50,098 nucleotides of DNA from Spirochaetales bacterium (GCA_030615505.1 JAUWZD010000023.1:1-50098), one strand, 5' to 3'; positions 24,351-33,559 are shown, counted from the stretch's first letter. A program made the numbers and translations. Notes: generated from the sequence alone by a model not told the origin.

Positions 24351-25553
24351 ATGCTCTCCAGGGAACGAGTTCTTACTGCCTTAGCCCATCAGGAGCCGGA
24401 CAGGGTACCAATTGACCTTGGAGGGTCTGTTGTAACCGGCATCAATGCCATGGCCTTTCAGAAGCTTAAAAGATATCTCGGTTTAAATGAGAAGCCCATA
24501 CGGGTAAGCAATGTAATACTCCTTTTGGCAGAGGTAGAAAAAATATTCTTAGAGCGCTGGAAGATCGACGTTGTTCCGGTTAATCGTTACGAGGCCGGAC
24601 CCGGGGTGCCGCTGGACGGAAACTGGAAACTCCATCCCTTGCCGGATGGCATTCCTGCTCTTTTTCCGGCTTCCTTCTATCCTGTAATCAAAGAAGACGG
24701 TTCCTGGGAGATACATGATCAAAATGTAAAGCTCTGCCGTTTAAGTCCAGGAAGCGGGTCCTTTGTTCCGGCTTATTTCCCCCTGGAGAAAGCCGGTATG
24801 GACGGGCTGGAAAGCTATGAGCTCCCGAAAATCAGCGATGAGGAACTGGATTATCTTGCCGTAGGTGCGCGCGAGCTTTACAGGAATACGGACTATGCGC
24901 TCTTTGGCTGGTTCAGCGGAAGTATCTTTGAACAGGCGCAATTCCTCTGCAGGTGGGATGGCTTCATGCTCCGGTTGGGAGCTGAGCCGGCCTTTGCCGC
25001 CAGGCTGCTCAGAAAAATTACAGATCGGGTGATTGCAGATTTGAAGCTGTATCTCCAGGCCGTGGGTAATTATATCCAGGTTATCGGATTCGGCGATGAT
25101 CTTGGCATTCAAAACAGTCCCCAGATATCTCCGAAGCTCTTCCGAAAAGCGATCAAGCCGCTATTAAAGGAGATATACACCACATCCCACCGCTTAAGCC
25201 GGGCCAAAGTCTTTCTTCATTCCTGCGGCTCGGTGTATGACTTTATTGAAGATTTTATTGAGATCGGGGTGGATATTCTGAATCCTGTGCAGACATCGGC
25301 CTTTCACATGGAGCCTGAGAGGTTAAAAAAAGAGTTTGGAGAGCGTATTGCCTTCTGGGGCGGAGGCGCAGATGCGCAGAAAATACTACCGCTGGGAACA
25401 CCTGATGAGGTGCGTAAAGATGTCCGCAGGCGGATTGAGATACTGCACGAGGGAGGTGGATTTGTCTTCGCCCCCATACACAACCTCCAGGCGGATATAC
25501 CTCCTGAAAACATTGCGGCCATGTTTGAAGAAGCATCTTACGGGAGCAGATAG
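24351..25553 (+). CDS. uroporphyrinogen decarboxylase-family methyltransferase
   Basis: A 400-residue UROD-fold protein with the family's opening (RERVLTALAHQEPDRVPIDLGG) and the zinc-ligand/substrate segment HSCGSVYDFIEDFIEIGVDILNPVQTSA, then IAFWGGGADAQKILPLGTPDEVRKDV and GGGFVFAPIHNLQADIPPENI. These features are those of MtaA/CmuA-type methyltransferases that move methyl groups from corrinoids or methylated compounds, not of heme-pathway HemE. The active-site Cys and His in HSCG are intact. No corrinoid protein gene lies beside it, so the donor and acceptor are unknown. A start at 24351 is the first Met with family identity. Confidence 0.9.
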   Translation: MLSRERVLTALAHQEPDRVPIDLGGSVVTGINAMAFQKLKRYLGLNEKPIRVSNVILLLAEVEKIFLERWKIDVVPVNRYEAGPGVPLDGNWKLHPLPDGIPALFPASFYPVIKEDGSWEIHDQNVKLCRLSPGSGSFVPAYFPLEKAGMDGLESYELPKISDEELDYLAVGARELYRNTDYALFGWFSGSIFEQAQFLCRWDGFMLRLGAEPAFAARLLRKITDRVIADLKLYLQAVGNYIQVIGFGDDLGIQNSPQISPKLFRKAIKPLLKEIYTTSHRLSRAKVFLHSCGSVYDFIEDFIEIGVDILNPVQTSAFHMEPERLKKEFGERIAFWGGGADAQKILPLGTPDEVRKDVRRRIEILHEGGGFVFAPIHNLQADIPPENIAAMFEEASYGSR

Positions 25554-25636
25554 CTTAACTCTCTCTCCCGGTCCCACCGGGTTGCTTCCTGCTTGACTTG
25601 ACTGGTGTGCCTCTGGGTTCGCCGGGATGCTATTAT

Positions 25637-25696
25637 CTTGACTTACCCGGCAGGCCACTAAGTCCTGCAGGCTGCGTTTACCTTGACTTACCCGGC
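25637..25696 (+). repeat. two direct repeats CTTGACTTACCCGGC before metG
   Basis: The 15-base sequence occurs at 25637-25651 and 25682-25696, 45 bases apart, in the 128-base gap before metG; a related CTTGACTTGACTGG lies at about 25593. Each contains TTGACT, a -35-like hexamer. They may be a regulatory repeat or a slipped duplication. The second copy overlaps the TTG that opens an extended metG frame. Confidence 0.45.
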
Positions 25697-25721
25697 GATG
25701 AGAACATATAGTACACATACT

Positions 25722-27866
25722 ATGAAGATGCTGATTACCTCTGCTCTGCCCTATGTAAACAATGTTCCCCACCTGGGAAATCTCATACAGGTGCTCTCTG
25801 CGGATGTTTTTGCCCGATTCTGCCGGCTTAAAAGATATGATACCCTCTACATCTGCGGAACCGATGAGTACGGCACTGCCACCGAAACTAAAGCATTAGA
25901 AGAGGGGATAACGCCCCAGGAGCTTTGTGAACGTTACTATAGTATCCATTCAGATGTATATAACTGGTTTAATATCGCTTTTGACAGTTTCGGCCGGACT
26001 TCCACCCCCAAACACACCGAGGTCACTCAGTCTATTTTCCGGAGCCTTGATAAAAACGGCTTCATCATTGAGAAGACAACCGAACAGACCTACTGTGAGA
26101 ATTGCAAGCGTTTTCTGGCGGACCGCTACGTCCGGGGAACCTGTCCCAACTGCGGATATACGGAGGCAAGGGGCGATCAGTGCGAAAACTGCGGCAAGCT
26201 GCTGGATCCTATTGATCTCTTAGATTCTTACTGCGGAGTATGCGGAACCCCTCCCGTTGTCAGAGAGTCGGAGCATCTCTATATCAATCTTCCCAAAATA
26301 CTTCCCAGGCTGAAGGAGTGGATGGATAAAGCCTCAAAGGACGGATTCTGGGCTAAAAACGCGGTCCAGATTACACAGGCCTGGATTCGTGACGGGCTTC
26401 ATGAAAGATGTATTACCCGGGATCTCAAGTGGGGCATTCCGGTACCCAGGAAGGGATTTCGGGATAAAGTATTTTATGTCTGGTTCGATGCTCCCATCGG
26501 TTATATCTCCATAACTGCCAATTTAACCGATGAATGGGAAAGCTGGTGGAAGAATCCGGAAGAGGTACGGCTGTATCAGTTCATCGGCAAGGATAACATT
26601 CCCTTCCACACAGTTATTTTTCCTTCCTCCCTACTGGGTAGCGGGGAGAACTGGACCCTGCTGGATCACATGTCTTCTACGGAGTACATGAATTACGAGA
26701 GCGGTAAATTCTCCAAGAGCAAAAACGTCGGCATTTTCGGTACGGATGCACGGGAGACCGGCATCCCTGCGGATGTCTGGCGCTTCTACATTTTCTATAA
26801 CAGACCTGAGAAATCCGATACTCTTTTCACATGGACCGATTTTCAGGAAAAAGTTAACGGGGAATTGATAGGCAATCTGGCAAACCTGGTCAATCGAACA
26901 TTTACTTTTGTGGTGCGCAACTTTGAAGGCAAGTTGCTCGAAGCAGAACCGGATGGGAAGTTTTGGGCCGCGGTAAAAGACAAGGAAAAGGAGATTACAG
27001 AGGCCCTGGAACGGGTCGAGCTGAGAGGGGCATTCAGGAATATCTTTTCCCTTTCTTCTATGGGCAATAAACGATTTCAGGATGAAGAACCCTGGAGGAC
27101 GGTAAAGGAGAACCCGGAGAAGGCTGCTTCTCTTCTTAGGGATTTGGTTTACCTGATTCGCGACCTGGCCATTTTGCTTCATCCCTATCTGCCGGAGACT
27201 GCGGATAAGATACATGCTTTTTTGGGCCTTTCCGGCATACAGTGGGAGCAGCTCGGACATTGCTCGGGTATTGTTTCTGTGAATAAGCCGGAGCTACTCT
27301 TCAAGCGCCTGGAAGATGAGCAAGTTGAGAAATATCGAAAGAGATTTTCAGGCGCCCAGACCTCGGAGGAGGCAAAAAAAGCCCTGGAACGCTTCCGCTG
27401 CCTGGTGGACCTGAGGGTAGGAAGAATTGCCAAAGTTGAGAAGCATCCAAAAGCGGATAAATTATATATCCAGACAGTGGATCTGGGTAATGAGATGCGT
27501 CAGATTGTCTCAGGCCTTGTTCCCTATTATAAAGAGGACGAGCTTTGCGGACACAACATTATTTTAGTAGCGAATCTGAAAGCAGCCACCCTAAGGGGGG
27601 TAGAGAGCCGGGGTATGCTGCTGGCTGCCCAGGATGATGATACAGTGGAGGTTATCTTTGTAGATCAGGCGAAGCCCGGGGACAGGGTAATATTAAGTGG
27701 AGATGATGAGACGGACCTCTATATCCCGGAAGAGATCGATATAGATGAGTTTTTCAGCATCCCCATTAAGGTTAAAGATTATCAAGTTTTTGTGGAGGGA
27801 ACTGCACTGATGAGCGCAGGATCTCCGGTAACAGCGAAAAAAGTAAAAACCGGCAGGGTAGAGTAA
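25722..27866 (+). CDS. metG: methionyl-tRNA synthetase with C-terminal tRNA-binding domain
   Basis: A class I synthetase of about 714 residues. LITSALPYVNNVPHLGNL holds the HIGH box (HLGN), a four-Cys zinc knuckle cluster CENCKRF...CPNCGY...CENCGK...CGVCG follows, then WFDAPIGYI and the KMSKS loop in its FSKSKN form. The last about 110 residues (DLRVGRIAKVEKHPKADKLYIQTVDLG) form an OB-fold tRNA-binding (Trbp111-like) domain. The enzyme charges tRNA-Met. I prefer ATG 25722 over the TTG at 25683 because MKMLITSALPYVNN is the conserved start. It probably forms an operon with the FemAB-like gene 31 bases downstream. Confidence 0.96.
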   Translation: MKMLITSALPYVNNVPHLGNLIQVLSADVFARFCRLKRYDTLYICGTDEYGTATETKALEEGITPQELCERYYSIHSDVYNWFNIAFDSFGRTSTPKHTEVTQSIFRSLDKNGFIIEKTTEQTYCENCKRFLADRYVRGTCPNCGYTEARGDQCENCGKLLDPIDLLDSYCGVCGTPPVVRESEHLYINLPKILPRLKEWMDKASKDGFWAKNAVQITQAWIRDGLHERCITRDLKWGIPVPRKGFRDKVFYVWFDAPIGYISITANLTDEWESWWKNPEEVRLYQFIGKDNIPFHTVIFPSSLLGSGENWTLLDHMSSTEYMNYESGKFSKSKNVGIFGTDARETGIPADVWRFYIFYNRPEKSDTLFTWTDFQEKVNGELIGNLANLVNRTFTFVVRNFEGKLLEAEPDGKFWAAVKDKEKEITEALERVELRGAFRNIFSLSSMGNKRFQDEEPWRTVKENPEKAASLLRDLVYLIRDLAILLHPYLPETADKIHAFLGLSGIQWEQLGHCSGIVSVNKPELLFKRLEDEQVEKYRKRFSGAQTSEEAKKALERFRCLVDLRVGRIAKVEKHPKADKLYIQTVDLGNEMRQIVSGLVPYYKEDELCGHNIILVANLKAATLRGVESRGMLLAAQDDDTVEVIFVDQAKPGDRVILSGDDETDLYIPEEIDIDEFFSIPIKVKDYQVFVEGTALMSAGSPVTAKKVKTGRVE

Positions 27867-27897
27867 TTATCTTCTCACTGAAAGGGAAAACAAAAAC

Positions 27898-28956
27898 ATG
27901 CTGTCTGTTGAGCCTTTACATATTAAGGAATTGGATAAGAATCATGAGCTTCTCCAGACAGGATTCTGGGCGGTTTTTAGAGAGCAGTTTTCCTGGAAAG
28001 CCCATGCCTTCCGGTGTATTTATTCAGAAAAGGAGTTTAATCTCCTCGTTCTGACCCGAACCTTAAGATTGGGCCTAAGGCTTGCCTATGTTCCCCTGGG
28101 CCCGTGTATCGAGCCTGATCAACGCGATCTGAGGGGTGAATTTTTAATCGAATTGGGAAGAGCATTAGCCGGCTTCCTGCCGGGAGGAACCGTCTTTATT
28201 CGATTTGACCTTCCCTGGGGACAGGTCGGGAACGGCAATCTGCCGGAACCTCTTGATACTTCAAGCGGTCTCCGTAAGGCAGCTATGGATATACAGCCGC
28301 CCAATACAGTTCTGATCGATTTGGGAGCCACAGAAGATGAGATTCTGGCTGCCATGAAACCCAAGACCCGCTACAATATCCGTTTAGCTTGCAAAAAGGG
28401 CGTGGAAGTAGTGGAGGGAAGCCGGGAAGACCTAAAGGACTGGTATGCCCTCTACCGGGAAACGGCAAGGCGGGACCTTATTACACTTCACTCGTTTGAG
28501 TACTATAAAAGTCTGTTTGAGCTTTCCGATGCCTATTCTTCCGATACGGAAGCCGGAGTGCCTGCGGTAGTACTTCTTTTAGCTGAAGCGGAGGGAGAGC
28601 TTTTAGCAGGGATCGTTGTGGCATTCAAGGGCAGGGGAGCCAGGTATATGTACGGAGCCTCTTCCAGCCGCAAGCGGAACCTTATGCCCGGGTATGTACT
28701 TCAGTGGAGAGCTATCCAGTTAGCTAAAGCCCGAGGCTGTGAGACCTATGATCTCTTTGGAATTCCCCCGTCCAGCGATCCTGATCATCCTATGCACGGT
28801 CTGTACCGTTTTAAGACCGGCTTTGGGGGAGAAATATTCAACCGCTTCGGCTGTTATGACCTTCCTCTTTCATCTTTCCGGTACAGGATATTCAGGACAG
28901 CAGAGACCGCGAGGAAGCTATATTACCACAGAATAAGAAAGAGGCACCGGCATTAG
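27898..28956 (+). CDS. FemAB/FmhB-like peptidoglycan bridge enzyme
   Basis: A 352-residue member of the FemABX family (GNAT-like duplicated fold): VPLGPCIEPDQRDL, the conserved PNTVLIDLGATEDEILAAMKPKTRYNIRLACKKGVEV, LYRETARRDLITLHSFEYYKSLFEL, then YMYGASSSRKRNLMPGYVLQWRAIQLAKARGCETYDLFGIPP and LYRFKTGFGGE. These enzymes add an amino acid from an aminoacyl-tRNA to the lipid II stem peptide at the cytoplasmic face. The position downstream of metG suggests co-transcription; the amino acid used cannot be deduced. Confidence 0.9.
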   Translation: MLSVEPLHIKELDKNHELLQTGFWAVFREQFSWKAHAFRCIYSEKEFNLLVLTRTLRLGLRLAYVPLGPCIEPDQRDLRGEFLIELGRALAGFLPGGTVFIRFDLPWGQVGNGNLPEPLDTSSGLRKAAMDIQPPNTVLIDLGATEDEILAAMKPKTRYNIRLACKKGVEVVEGSREDLKDWYALYRETARRDLITLHSFEYYKSLFELSDAYSSDTEAGVPAVVLLLAEAEGELLAGIVVAFKGRGARYMYGASSSRKRNLMPGYVLQWRAIQLAKARGCETYDLFGIPPSSDPDHPMHGLYRFKTGFGGEIFNRFGCYDLPLSSFRYRIFRTAETARKLYYHRIRKRHRH

Positions 28957-28994
28957 GGCTAAGGAAATATTTTTCATTTTTTTTGCTTTTACAC

Positions 28995-29023
28995 TTGAAC
29001 TAAAAAGAGCGATAGGGTAATAT
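28995..29023 (+). promoter_or_regulatory. promoter of the sugar ABC operon
   Basis: TTGAAC (28995-29000) and TAATAT (29018-29023) are 17 bases apart, placing the start of transcription near 29030, some 50 bases before the binding-protein ATG at 29081. Confidence 0.7.
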
Positions 29024-29045
29024 ACGGATTAATAACGCGTATTGC

Positions 29046-29059
29046 TTTACGCGTGTAAA
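29046..29059. promoter_or_regulatory. candidate LacI-family operator
   Basis: TTTACGCGTGTAAA is an imperfect palindrome with a central CG, the format of LacI-family operators, just past the predicted start of transcription. TAACGCGT at 29033-29040 may be a half-repeat. The LacI-family gene at 32112 is the likely binder, so sugar would relieve repression. Confidence 0.55.
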
Positions 29060-29080
29060 TTAAAAACAGGAGGTTTTAAA

Positions 29081-30274
29081 ATGAAGAGGATTGTTATCCT
29101 ACTGTTATGCTTGTTGGCAGCCGGCACCTTTCTCTTTGCAGGAGGAGCAAAGGAAGAGGCTGTTAAGCCTACCATAACAATGACAGTTCCGTGGGCAGGT
29201 CCGGAACTGGAACAGTTTCTCCCGGTTGTCAGAGCCTTTGAGGAGAAAGAGAATGTAAAGGTAAAATGCTTGACCTATAGGGGAGAGGACCTTTCCGCGG
29301 TGCTGCCGGCCCAGTTTGAAGCCGGTCAATCCCTTGGAGATATTATCTTTTTATGGGATTGGTGGGTTAAGAAGAATGATCAGCATGCCGTTGATTTGAC
29401 TGATATCTGGGCACCTGTGAAAAGCGCCTATATACCGTCACCGGCAGAGGCAGGCGGAAAAGTGGTTGCTCTGCCCTATGTTATGGTTGCCAAGCCCGGA
29501 TTCTGGTATCGTAGTTCTTTCTTTGAGAAAAACGGTCTCAAAGCACCTGCAAACTGGGATGAGTTTACCAGTCTCTTAAAGAAGATCGGCGGGATCAGCG
29601 GAATAAAAAATCCTATCGTAACCGGTAATGGAGTAGGCTGGCCGATCAGTGATGTAACTGAGCATTTTCTTATTACATTCGGCGGTGCGGAGCTGCAGAA
29701 TAAGCTTATTGATAAATCGGTAAAATGGACCGACCCGCAAGTCCGGAAGATCTTCGAAAACAGAATAATTCCCCTCCTTAAAGAAGGCGCATTCAGTGAT
29801 CCGGTCGAATGGACACAGGCAATCGAGCTCTGGTGGGGAGGCGAGTATGGACTCTACTTTATGGGAAACTGGATTACCGGCATGGTTGAAGATGCAGGTG
29901 ATTTAGGTGTTTTTACTTTGCCCGGAGCTAAGGCAATGGTAACGGGTCAGGATTGGGCTTTCATCCCTAAATACAGCGAGAATATTGATCTTGCCAAGAA
30001 GCTATTTGCCTTCATGATAAGCAAGGAAGGAGCGACCATAAGAGCAAAGCAGGGGGGGAAATTGGTAGCTCGTAACGATATCTCCTCAAGCCTCTATCCG
30101 AAAGCCGACCAGGCTGTGGCTGAAGCGGTATCTAAAATGGAAACCACAGTTCTTGACTTAGACGATTCAATCGGCGGTGACTGGCAGAGGCTCTTCTGGG
30201 ATCAGTTGAAGCTTCTCTGGGTAAGCCCCGATTCCTTAGATGATGTTCTTAAGAAACTGCAGGCAGGTCTGTAA
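29081..30274 (+). CDS. extracellular sugar-binding protein of an ABC importer
   Basis: A solute-binding protein of 397 residues. The leader (KRIVILLLCLLAAGTFLFAGG, then AKEEAVKP) has the spirochaete-type end with no lipobox Cys, so it is likely released or held otherwise in the periplasm. The mature part follows the MalE/family 1 layout (TMTVPWAGPELEQFLPVVRAFEEKENVKVKCLTYRG; TDIWAPVKSAYIPSPAEAGGKVVALPYVM; LWWGGEYGLYFMGNWITGM; QDWAFIPKYSENIDLAKKLFAFMIS). It captures a sugar and hands it to the two permeases downstream. AGGAGG precedes ATG 29081; the longer frame from 29042 overlaps the operator and is rejected. Confidence 0.93.
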   Translation: MKRIVILLLCLLAAGTFLFAGGAKEEAVKPTITMTVPWAGPELEQFLPVVRAFEEKENVKVKCLTYRGEDLSAVLPAQFEAGQSLGDIIFLWDWWVKKNDQHAVDLTDIWAPVKSAYIPSPAEAGGKVVALPYVMVAKPGFWYRSSFFEKNGLKAPANWDEFTSLLKKIGGISGIKNPIVTGNGVGWPISDVTEHFLITFGGAELQNKLIDKSVKWTDPQVRKIFENRIIPLLKEGAFSDPVEWTQAIELWWGGEYGLYFMGNWITGMVEDAGDLGVFTLPGAKAMVTGQDWAFIPKYSENIDLAKKLFAFMISKEGATIRAKQGGKLVARNDISSSLYPKADQAVAEAVSKMETTVLDLDDSIGGDWQRLFWDQLKLLWVSPDSLDDVLKKLQAGL

Positions 30275-30294
30275 TAGGTTTTTAAGAATCCGGT

Positions 30295-30330
30295 ATGAGG
30301 GTTGGGTTAATCCAACCCTCATTTCTTTTA
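30295..30330 (+). terminator. intercistronic hairpin terminator/attenuator
   Basis: ATGAGGGTTGG and CCAACCCTCAT form an 11-bp perfect stem with a 6-base loop, followed by TTTCTTTT. It lies in the short gap between the binding protein and the first permease, so it should end most transcripts and make binding protein far more abundant than permease. Confidence 0.85.
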
Positions 30331-30340
30331 GAAGAAGAAA

Positions 30341-31240
30341 ATGGAACGTCGATTAAAGCACTGGGGAACAGGATATATTTTCATATTCCCGGCCGTAGTA
30401 TTAATGGCGATCTTTATCGTCTACCCGGCCGTTAAGACACTTTTTCAGAGTTTTTTTGATGCCGGGGGGAACTGGGTTGGGCTAAAGAATTTCATAACCG
30501 TCCTGACCCATTATGAAACTATAGATCTTTCACGCTTTCCGAAAAAAGGCCCTCCCTGGGGCTCCTTAATCAATAATGCAATCTGGATTCTAATTCATCT
30601 GCCCGTTACAGTTCTGCTGGGGATGCTTTTTGCAGTTATGCTAAATAAAATAAAGGGCGGAGCGTTCATAAAATCAGTAATATTTTTGGGAATGGTGATT
30701 CCCATGATTGTCGGGGGAGTTATTATCCGCTTCCTGTTTGATGAGAACTCAGGGGTGGTTCCCCTGTTGATGCGCACTTTTGGAATTGAAGCCCTTGACT
30801 TTACCTGGACAGCCTATCCTCAAACAGCTCTAATGTCTCTTATCCTGGGTTCTATCCTCTTATGGACGGGATTCAGCCTGACAATGCATGCGGCCGGATT
30901 GTCAACAATTCCCAGGGAGATGTATGAAGCTGCTGAGGTAGACGGTGCAGGAATTTTACGCAAGTTTTTTTTCATTACAGTACCGATGCTGGCCCCCGTT
31001 ACATCTGTAGTTATAGCAATGACTTTACTCTATGAGATTAAGATATTCGATATAGTTTATGCAGCCACCCTGGGAGGACCCGGGGGATCCTCTATGGTTT
31101 TATCCCTTCAGATGTACTTCTATGCCTTTCGCAGGCTGGATTTCAATTTAGCTTCAGCAGTAGCTACAATACTAACGCTTTTCACTTTGATTGTGGGTAT
31201 ATGGCTGGTGCGTAATACCATGAGGGGAGAGAAGAGATGA
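30341..31240 (+). CDS. ABC sugar permease (MalF-type)
   Basis: A 299-residue inner-membrane protein with about six hydrophobic helices (for example IFIFPAVVLMAIFIVYPAVKTLF and the LVGIWLV end) and the EAA loop that contacts the ATPase (YEAAEVDGAGILRKFFFITVPMLAPV). Together with the next gene it forms the channel of a carbohydrate importer. No ATPase gene is in the operon, so the pair probably shares an MsmK/UgpC-like ATPase encoded elsewhere, as is usual in spirochaetes and Firmicutes. Its stop overlaps the start of the second permease by 4 bases. Confidence 0.93.
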   Translation: MERRLKHWGTGYIFIFPAVVLMAIFIVYPAVKTLFQSFFDAGGNWVGLKNFITVLTHYETIDLSRFPKKGPPWGSLINNAIWILIHLPVTVLLGMLFAVMLNKIKGGAFIKSVIFLGMVIPMIVGGVIIRFLFDENSGVVPLLMRTFGIEALDFTWTAYPQTALMSLILGSILLWTGFSLTMHAAGLSTIPREMYEAAEVDGAGILRKFFFITVPMLAPVTSVVIAMTLLYEIKIFDIVYAATLGGPGGSSMVLSLQMYFYAFRRLDFNLASAVATILTLFTLIVGIWLVRNTMRGEKR

Positions 31241-32076
31241 AGCAGATAAGAATTATGCCCGGTAGAATTGCTCACTACTCCCTTGCGTGGATAGTCGCAG
31301 TAATCTGGCTGGTTCCCTTTATCGGTATATTCATTACATCAATAAGTCCTTTGAAAGAGATTGTACACGGCTGGTGGGGAGTTAAGCTATCTTCAATCTC
31401 TTTTAAAAATTTCATCGGCGCCTGGTCCCATCCTACTTCACCAATTGGCCAGGGTATGCTCAATTCTCTCATTATAGCCGTTCCAGCCACTATTGTTCCC
31501 GTTTTTTTTGCATCTTCAGCAGCCTACGGAATACTCAGGTACCGCTTTCCCTTAAGAAAAACTATTTTTCTAATTACTCTCTTGCTGCTGGCTATTCCTC
31601 AGGCTATGGTTGCAGTCCCTCTTTTCCAGATACTGAAAAATCTAAAACTCATCAATTCTTATCTGGGTTTAATTATTGTCCACACTGCCTGGGGTTTACC
31701 CTGGATAATCCTGTTTATGCGCGGCTTTTTTTCAACTCTGCCAAGGGAAGTAGAGGAGGCTGCAAGCATAGATGGCGCCGGTCCCTTTAAAACCTTTTTT
31801 CGCATTATTTTACCCATGAGCTGGCCGGGCTTAGCTTCTGTGTCTTCACTACAGTTTACCTGGGTGTGGAATGATTTCTTTTTAGCCCTTATATTCATCT
31901 ATAATCCGGTCCGAATGGTTGCCACTCAGAGAATTCCCCTCCTGAGGGGGCAGTATCACGTTGACTGGGGAATCCTCACTGCAGCAGCGCTTCTTATTAC
32001 GTCAGTTCCTCTGTTAGTCTTTATTCTGCTGCAAAAGTATTATGTGAAGGGCTTCATCGGAATGGCTTCAAAGTAG
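31237..32076 (+). CDS. ABC sugar permease (MalG-type)
   Basis: A 279-residue partner of the previous permease with six predicted helices (LAWIVAVIWLVPFIGIFI; LLLLAIPQAMVAVPLF; TAAALLITSVPLLVFILLQKYYVKGFIGMASK) and the EAA motif EEAASIDGAGPFKTFFRIILPMSWPG. The C-terminal YYVKGFIGMASK tail is characteristic of MalG-type subunits. It overlaps the preceding gene (ATGA), so translation is coupled. Confidence 0.93.
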   Translation: MKQIRIMPGRIAHYSLAWIVAVIWLVPFIGIFITSISPLKEIVHGWWGVKLSSISFKNFIGAWSHPTSPIGQGMLNSLIIAVPATIVPVFFASSAAYGILRYRFPLRKTIFLITLLLLAIPQAMVAVPLFQILKNLKLINSYLGLIIVHTAWGLPWIILFMRGFFSTLPREVEEAASIDGAGPFKTFFRIILPMSWPGLASVSSLQFTWVWNDFFLALIFIYNPVRMVATQRIPLLRGQYHVDWGILTAAALLITSVPLLVFILLQKYYVKGFIGMASK

Positions 32077-32111
32077 TAGTATAAAACTGTATTCCAGACA
32101 GGGGTCTTTAA

Positions 32112-33137
32112 ATGGAAAAGAGAACTGTTTCAGCTTTGGATGTGGCAAAAAGGGCAGGGGTCTCAAGAACCACCGTATCCTTTGTGCTGAACAACACCCC
32201 GGGCAAGCATATTTCCGAAAATACACGCCAGAAGGTGCTGAAGGCAGCGTCGGAGCTTAACTACATCCCCAATGAGACAGCACGTAATCTGGCAATGATC
32301 CGTCATTACTCGATCGGGCTTTTTATCTGCCATTCCCAATCAGTTTACTCCGATGCTTACATCATTAAGATGATTGAGGGAATGGCCCCGGTATTGAATA
32401 AAAACCGTTTTAGACTAGTGCTTCAGCCCCTAAAGGTACTCCAGGAGAACTACCTCCAGCTTGCCGAACAGGATAATATCGATGGTATTATTCTGCTGAA
32501 CACTCATGATGATGATAAGGGGCTGGCAGAAATTATAGCGGCAGGTTTTCCCCTCGTTGTCATTGGAAGCCTTTCCAACAAGGATATCTTCCAGGTTGAC
32601 ATCGATAACGAGGAAGCGGCCCGGGAAGTCGTGAGCTACCTTGCTGATCTCGGACATAAAAAGATAGCCGTGATCACCAATGCTTCGTTGGTTTACTACG
32701 CCCCCAGGGACAGATTAGCCGCATACAGGGAGGCACTTCTTGCAGCCGGTTTGCCAATTCGAGAGAACTGGGTAAAGGTGGGAGATTTTTCCGAGGAAAG
32801 CGGGTACAGGGCAATGCAGGAGCTTTTAGCTGAACCTGACAGACCTACTGCGGTCTTTGCAGGCAATGATGTCATCGCCTACGGAGCGATCAAGGCGATC
32901 AAAGATGCAGACCTTAAAATTCCAGGGGATATTTCCATAGCCGGTTTCGATGACGATTACCTGTCCCGCTACCTTAATCCCCCATTAACGACAATGACCT
33001 TACCTGCTGCAGGCTTAGGCGCGGAAGCCGCCAGGCTCCTTATTGATCAACTTACAGGGCAAGCGCCGGAAGAAGCCCGTCAGCTTTTTCTTCCCACGCA
33101 TTTTTCGATCAGGCAGACCTGCAAAAGACCGGAATAA
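32112..33137 (+). CDS. LacI-family transcriptional regulator
   Basis: A 341-residue regulator: N-terminal HTH (VSALDVAKRAGVSRTTVSFVLNN, then ISENTRQKVLKAASELNYIPNETARNLA with the hinge helix), then a ribose-binding-protein-like sensor domain (YSIGLFICHSQSVYSDAYIIKMIEGM; IDGIILLNTHDDDKGL; YLADLGHKKIAVITNASL; PTAVFAGNDVIAYGAIKAIKD; GDISIAGFDDDYLSRYLNPPLTTM). It ends the sugar importer operon 36 bases after the permease and is the probable repressor of the promoter at 28995. The effector sugar is not known. Confidence 0.93.
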   Translation: MEKRTVSALDVAKRAGVSRTTVSFVLNNTPGKHISENTRQKVLKAASELNYIPNETARNLAMIRHYSIGLFICHSQSVYSDAYIIKMIEGMAPVLNKNRFRLVLQPLKVLQENYLQLAEQDNIDGIILLNTHDDDKGLAEIIAAGFPLVVIGSLSNKDIFQVDIDNEEAAREVVSYLADLGHKKIAVITNASLVYYAPRDRLAAYREALLAAGLPIRENWVKVGDFSEESGYRAMQELLAEPDRPTAVFAGNDVIAYGAIKAIKDADLKIPGDISIAGFDDDYLSRYLNPPLTTMTLPAAGLGAEAARLLIDQLTGQAPEEARQLFLPTHFSIRQTCKRPE

Positions 33138-33226
33138 GAACAAGGAAAAGCGACCCGACAGGAAGGTCTTTCATATCACTAAAGTGGGGCAGAAGGCCGT
33201 GTTGTCTTTCATCAAAAGATAAAAAA

Positions 33227-33559
33227 TTAATCCTCGTGTCCTCTGCAGGTATCATAATTCGGACAGCTTTCAAATGCCATTTTAAACATCTCGTCTATAG
33301 CTTTCTTATAATCAGACAAAACCACCGTGTTTATATTGTAATATACATGATAACCTTTCCTGTTTGGGTCAAGAATGCCGATATTCTTCAGAACTTTAAT
33401 ATGTTGGGACGCCGCAGGCTGGGTAATTCCGAGCTTTTCGGCCAAATCGGCAACACAGAGCCTTTTTTCCATACCGGATGCAAGCATGCGTATTATTCTA
33501 AGCCTTTGCGTATCGCCGAGTGCTTTAAAGACTTCAGCAATCCTTCTTACTCTATCCAT
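33227..33559 (-). CDS. ArsR-family winged-helix regulator
   Basis: A 110-residue protein with the ArsR fold (FKALGDTQRLRIIRMLASG, DLAEKLGITQPAASQHIKVLKNIGIL, KGYHVYYNIN). Two Cys near the end (ESCPNYDTCRGHED) could be a metal or redox site but do not match the classic ArsR ELCVCDL motif; here the equivalent position reads RLCVADL. No metal-transport gene adjoins it. It lies convergent to the LacI gene with a small gap. Target unknown. Confidence 0.88.
   Translation of the reverse strand: MDRVRRIAEVFKALGDTQRLRIIRMLASGMEKRLCVADLAEKLGITQPAASQHIKVLKNIGILDPNRKGYHVYYNINTVVLSDYKKAIDEMFKMAFESCPNYDTCRGHED

Noticed and set aside
24741-25112. Minus-strand ORFs inside the UROD-family and other long genes (also 6671-7114, 17355-17792, 42256-43086, 46047-46481)
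   Set aside because: They are antisense shadows of strongly supported genes with biased composition and no motifs.
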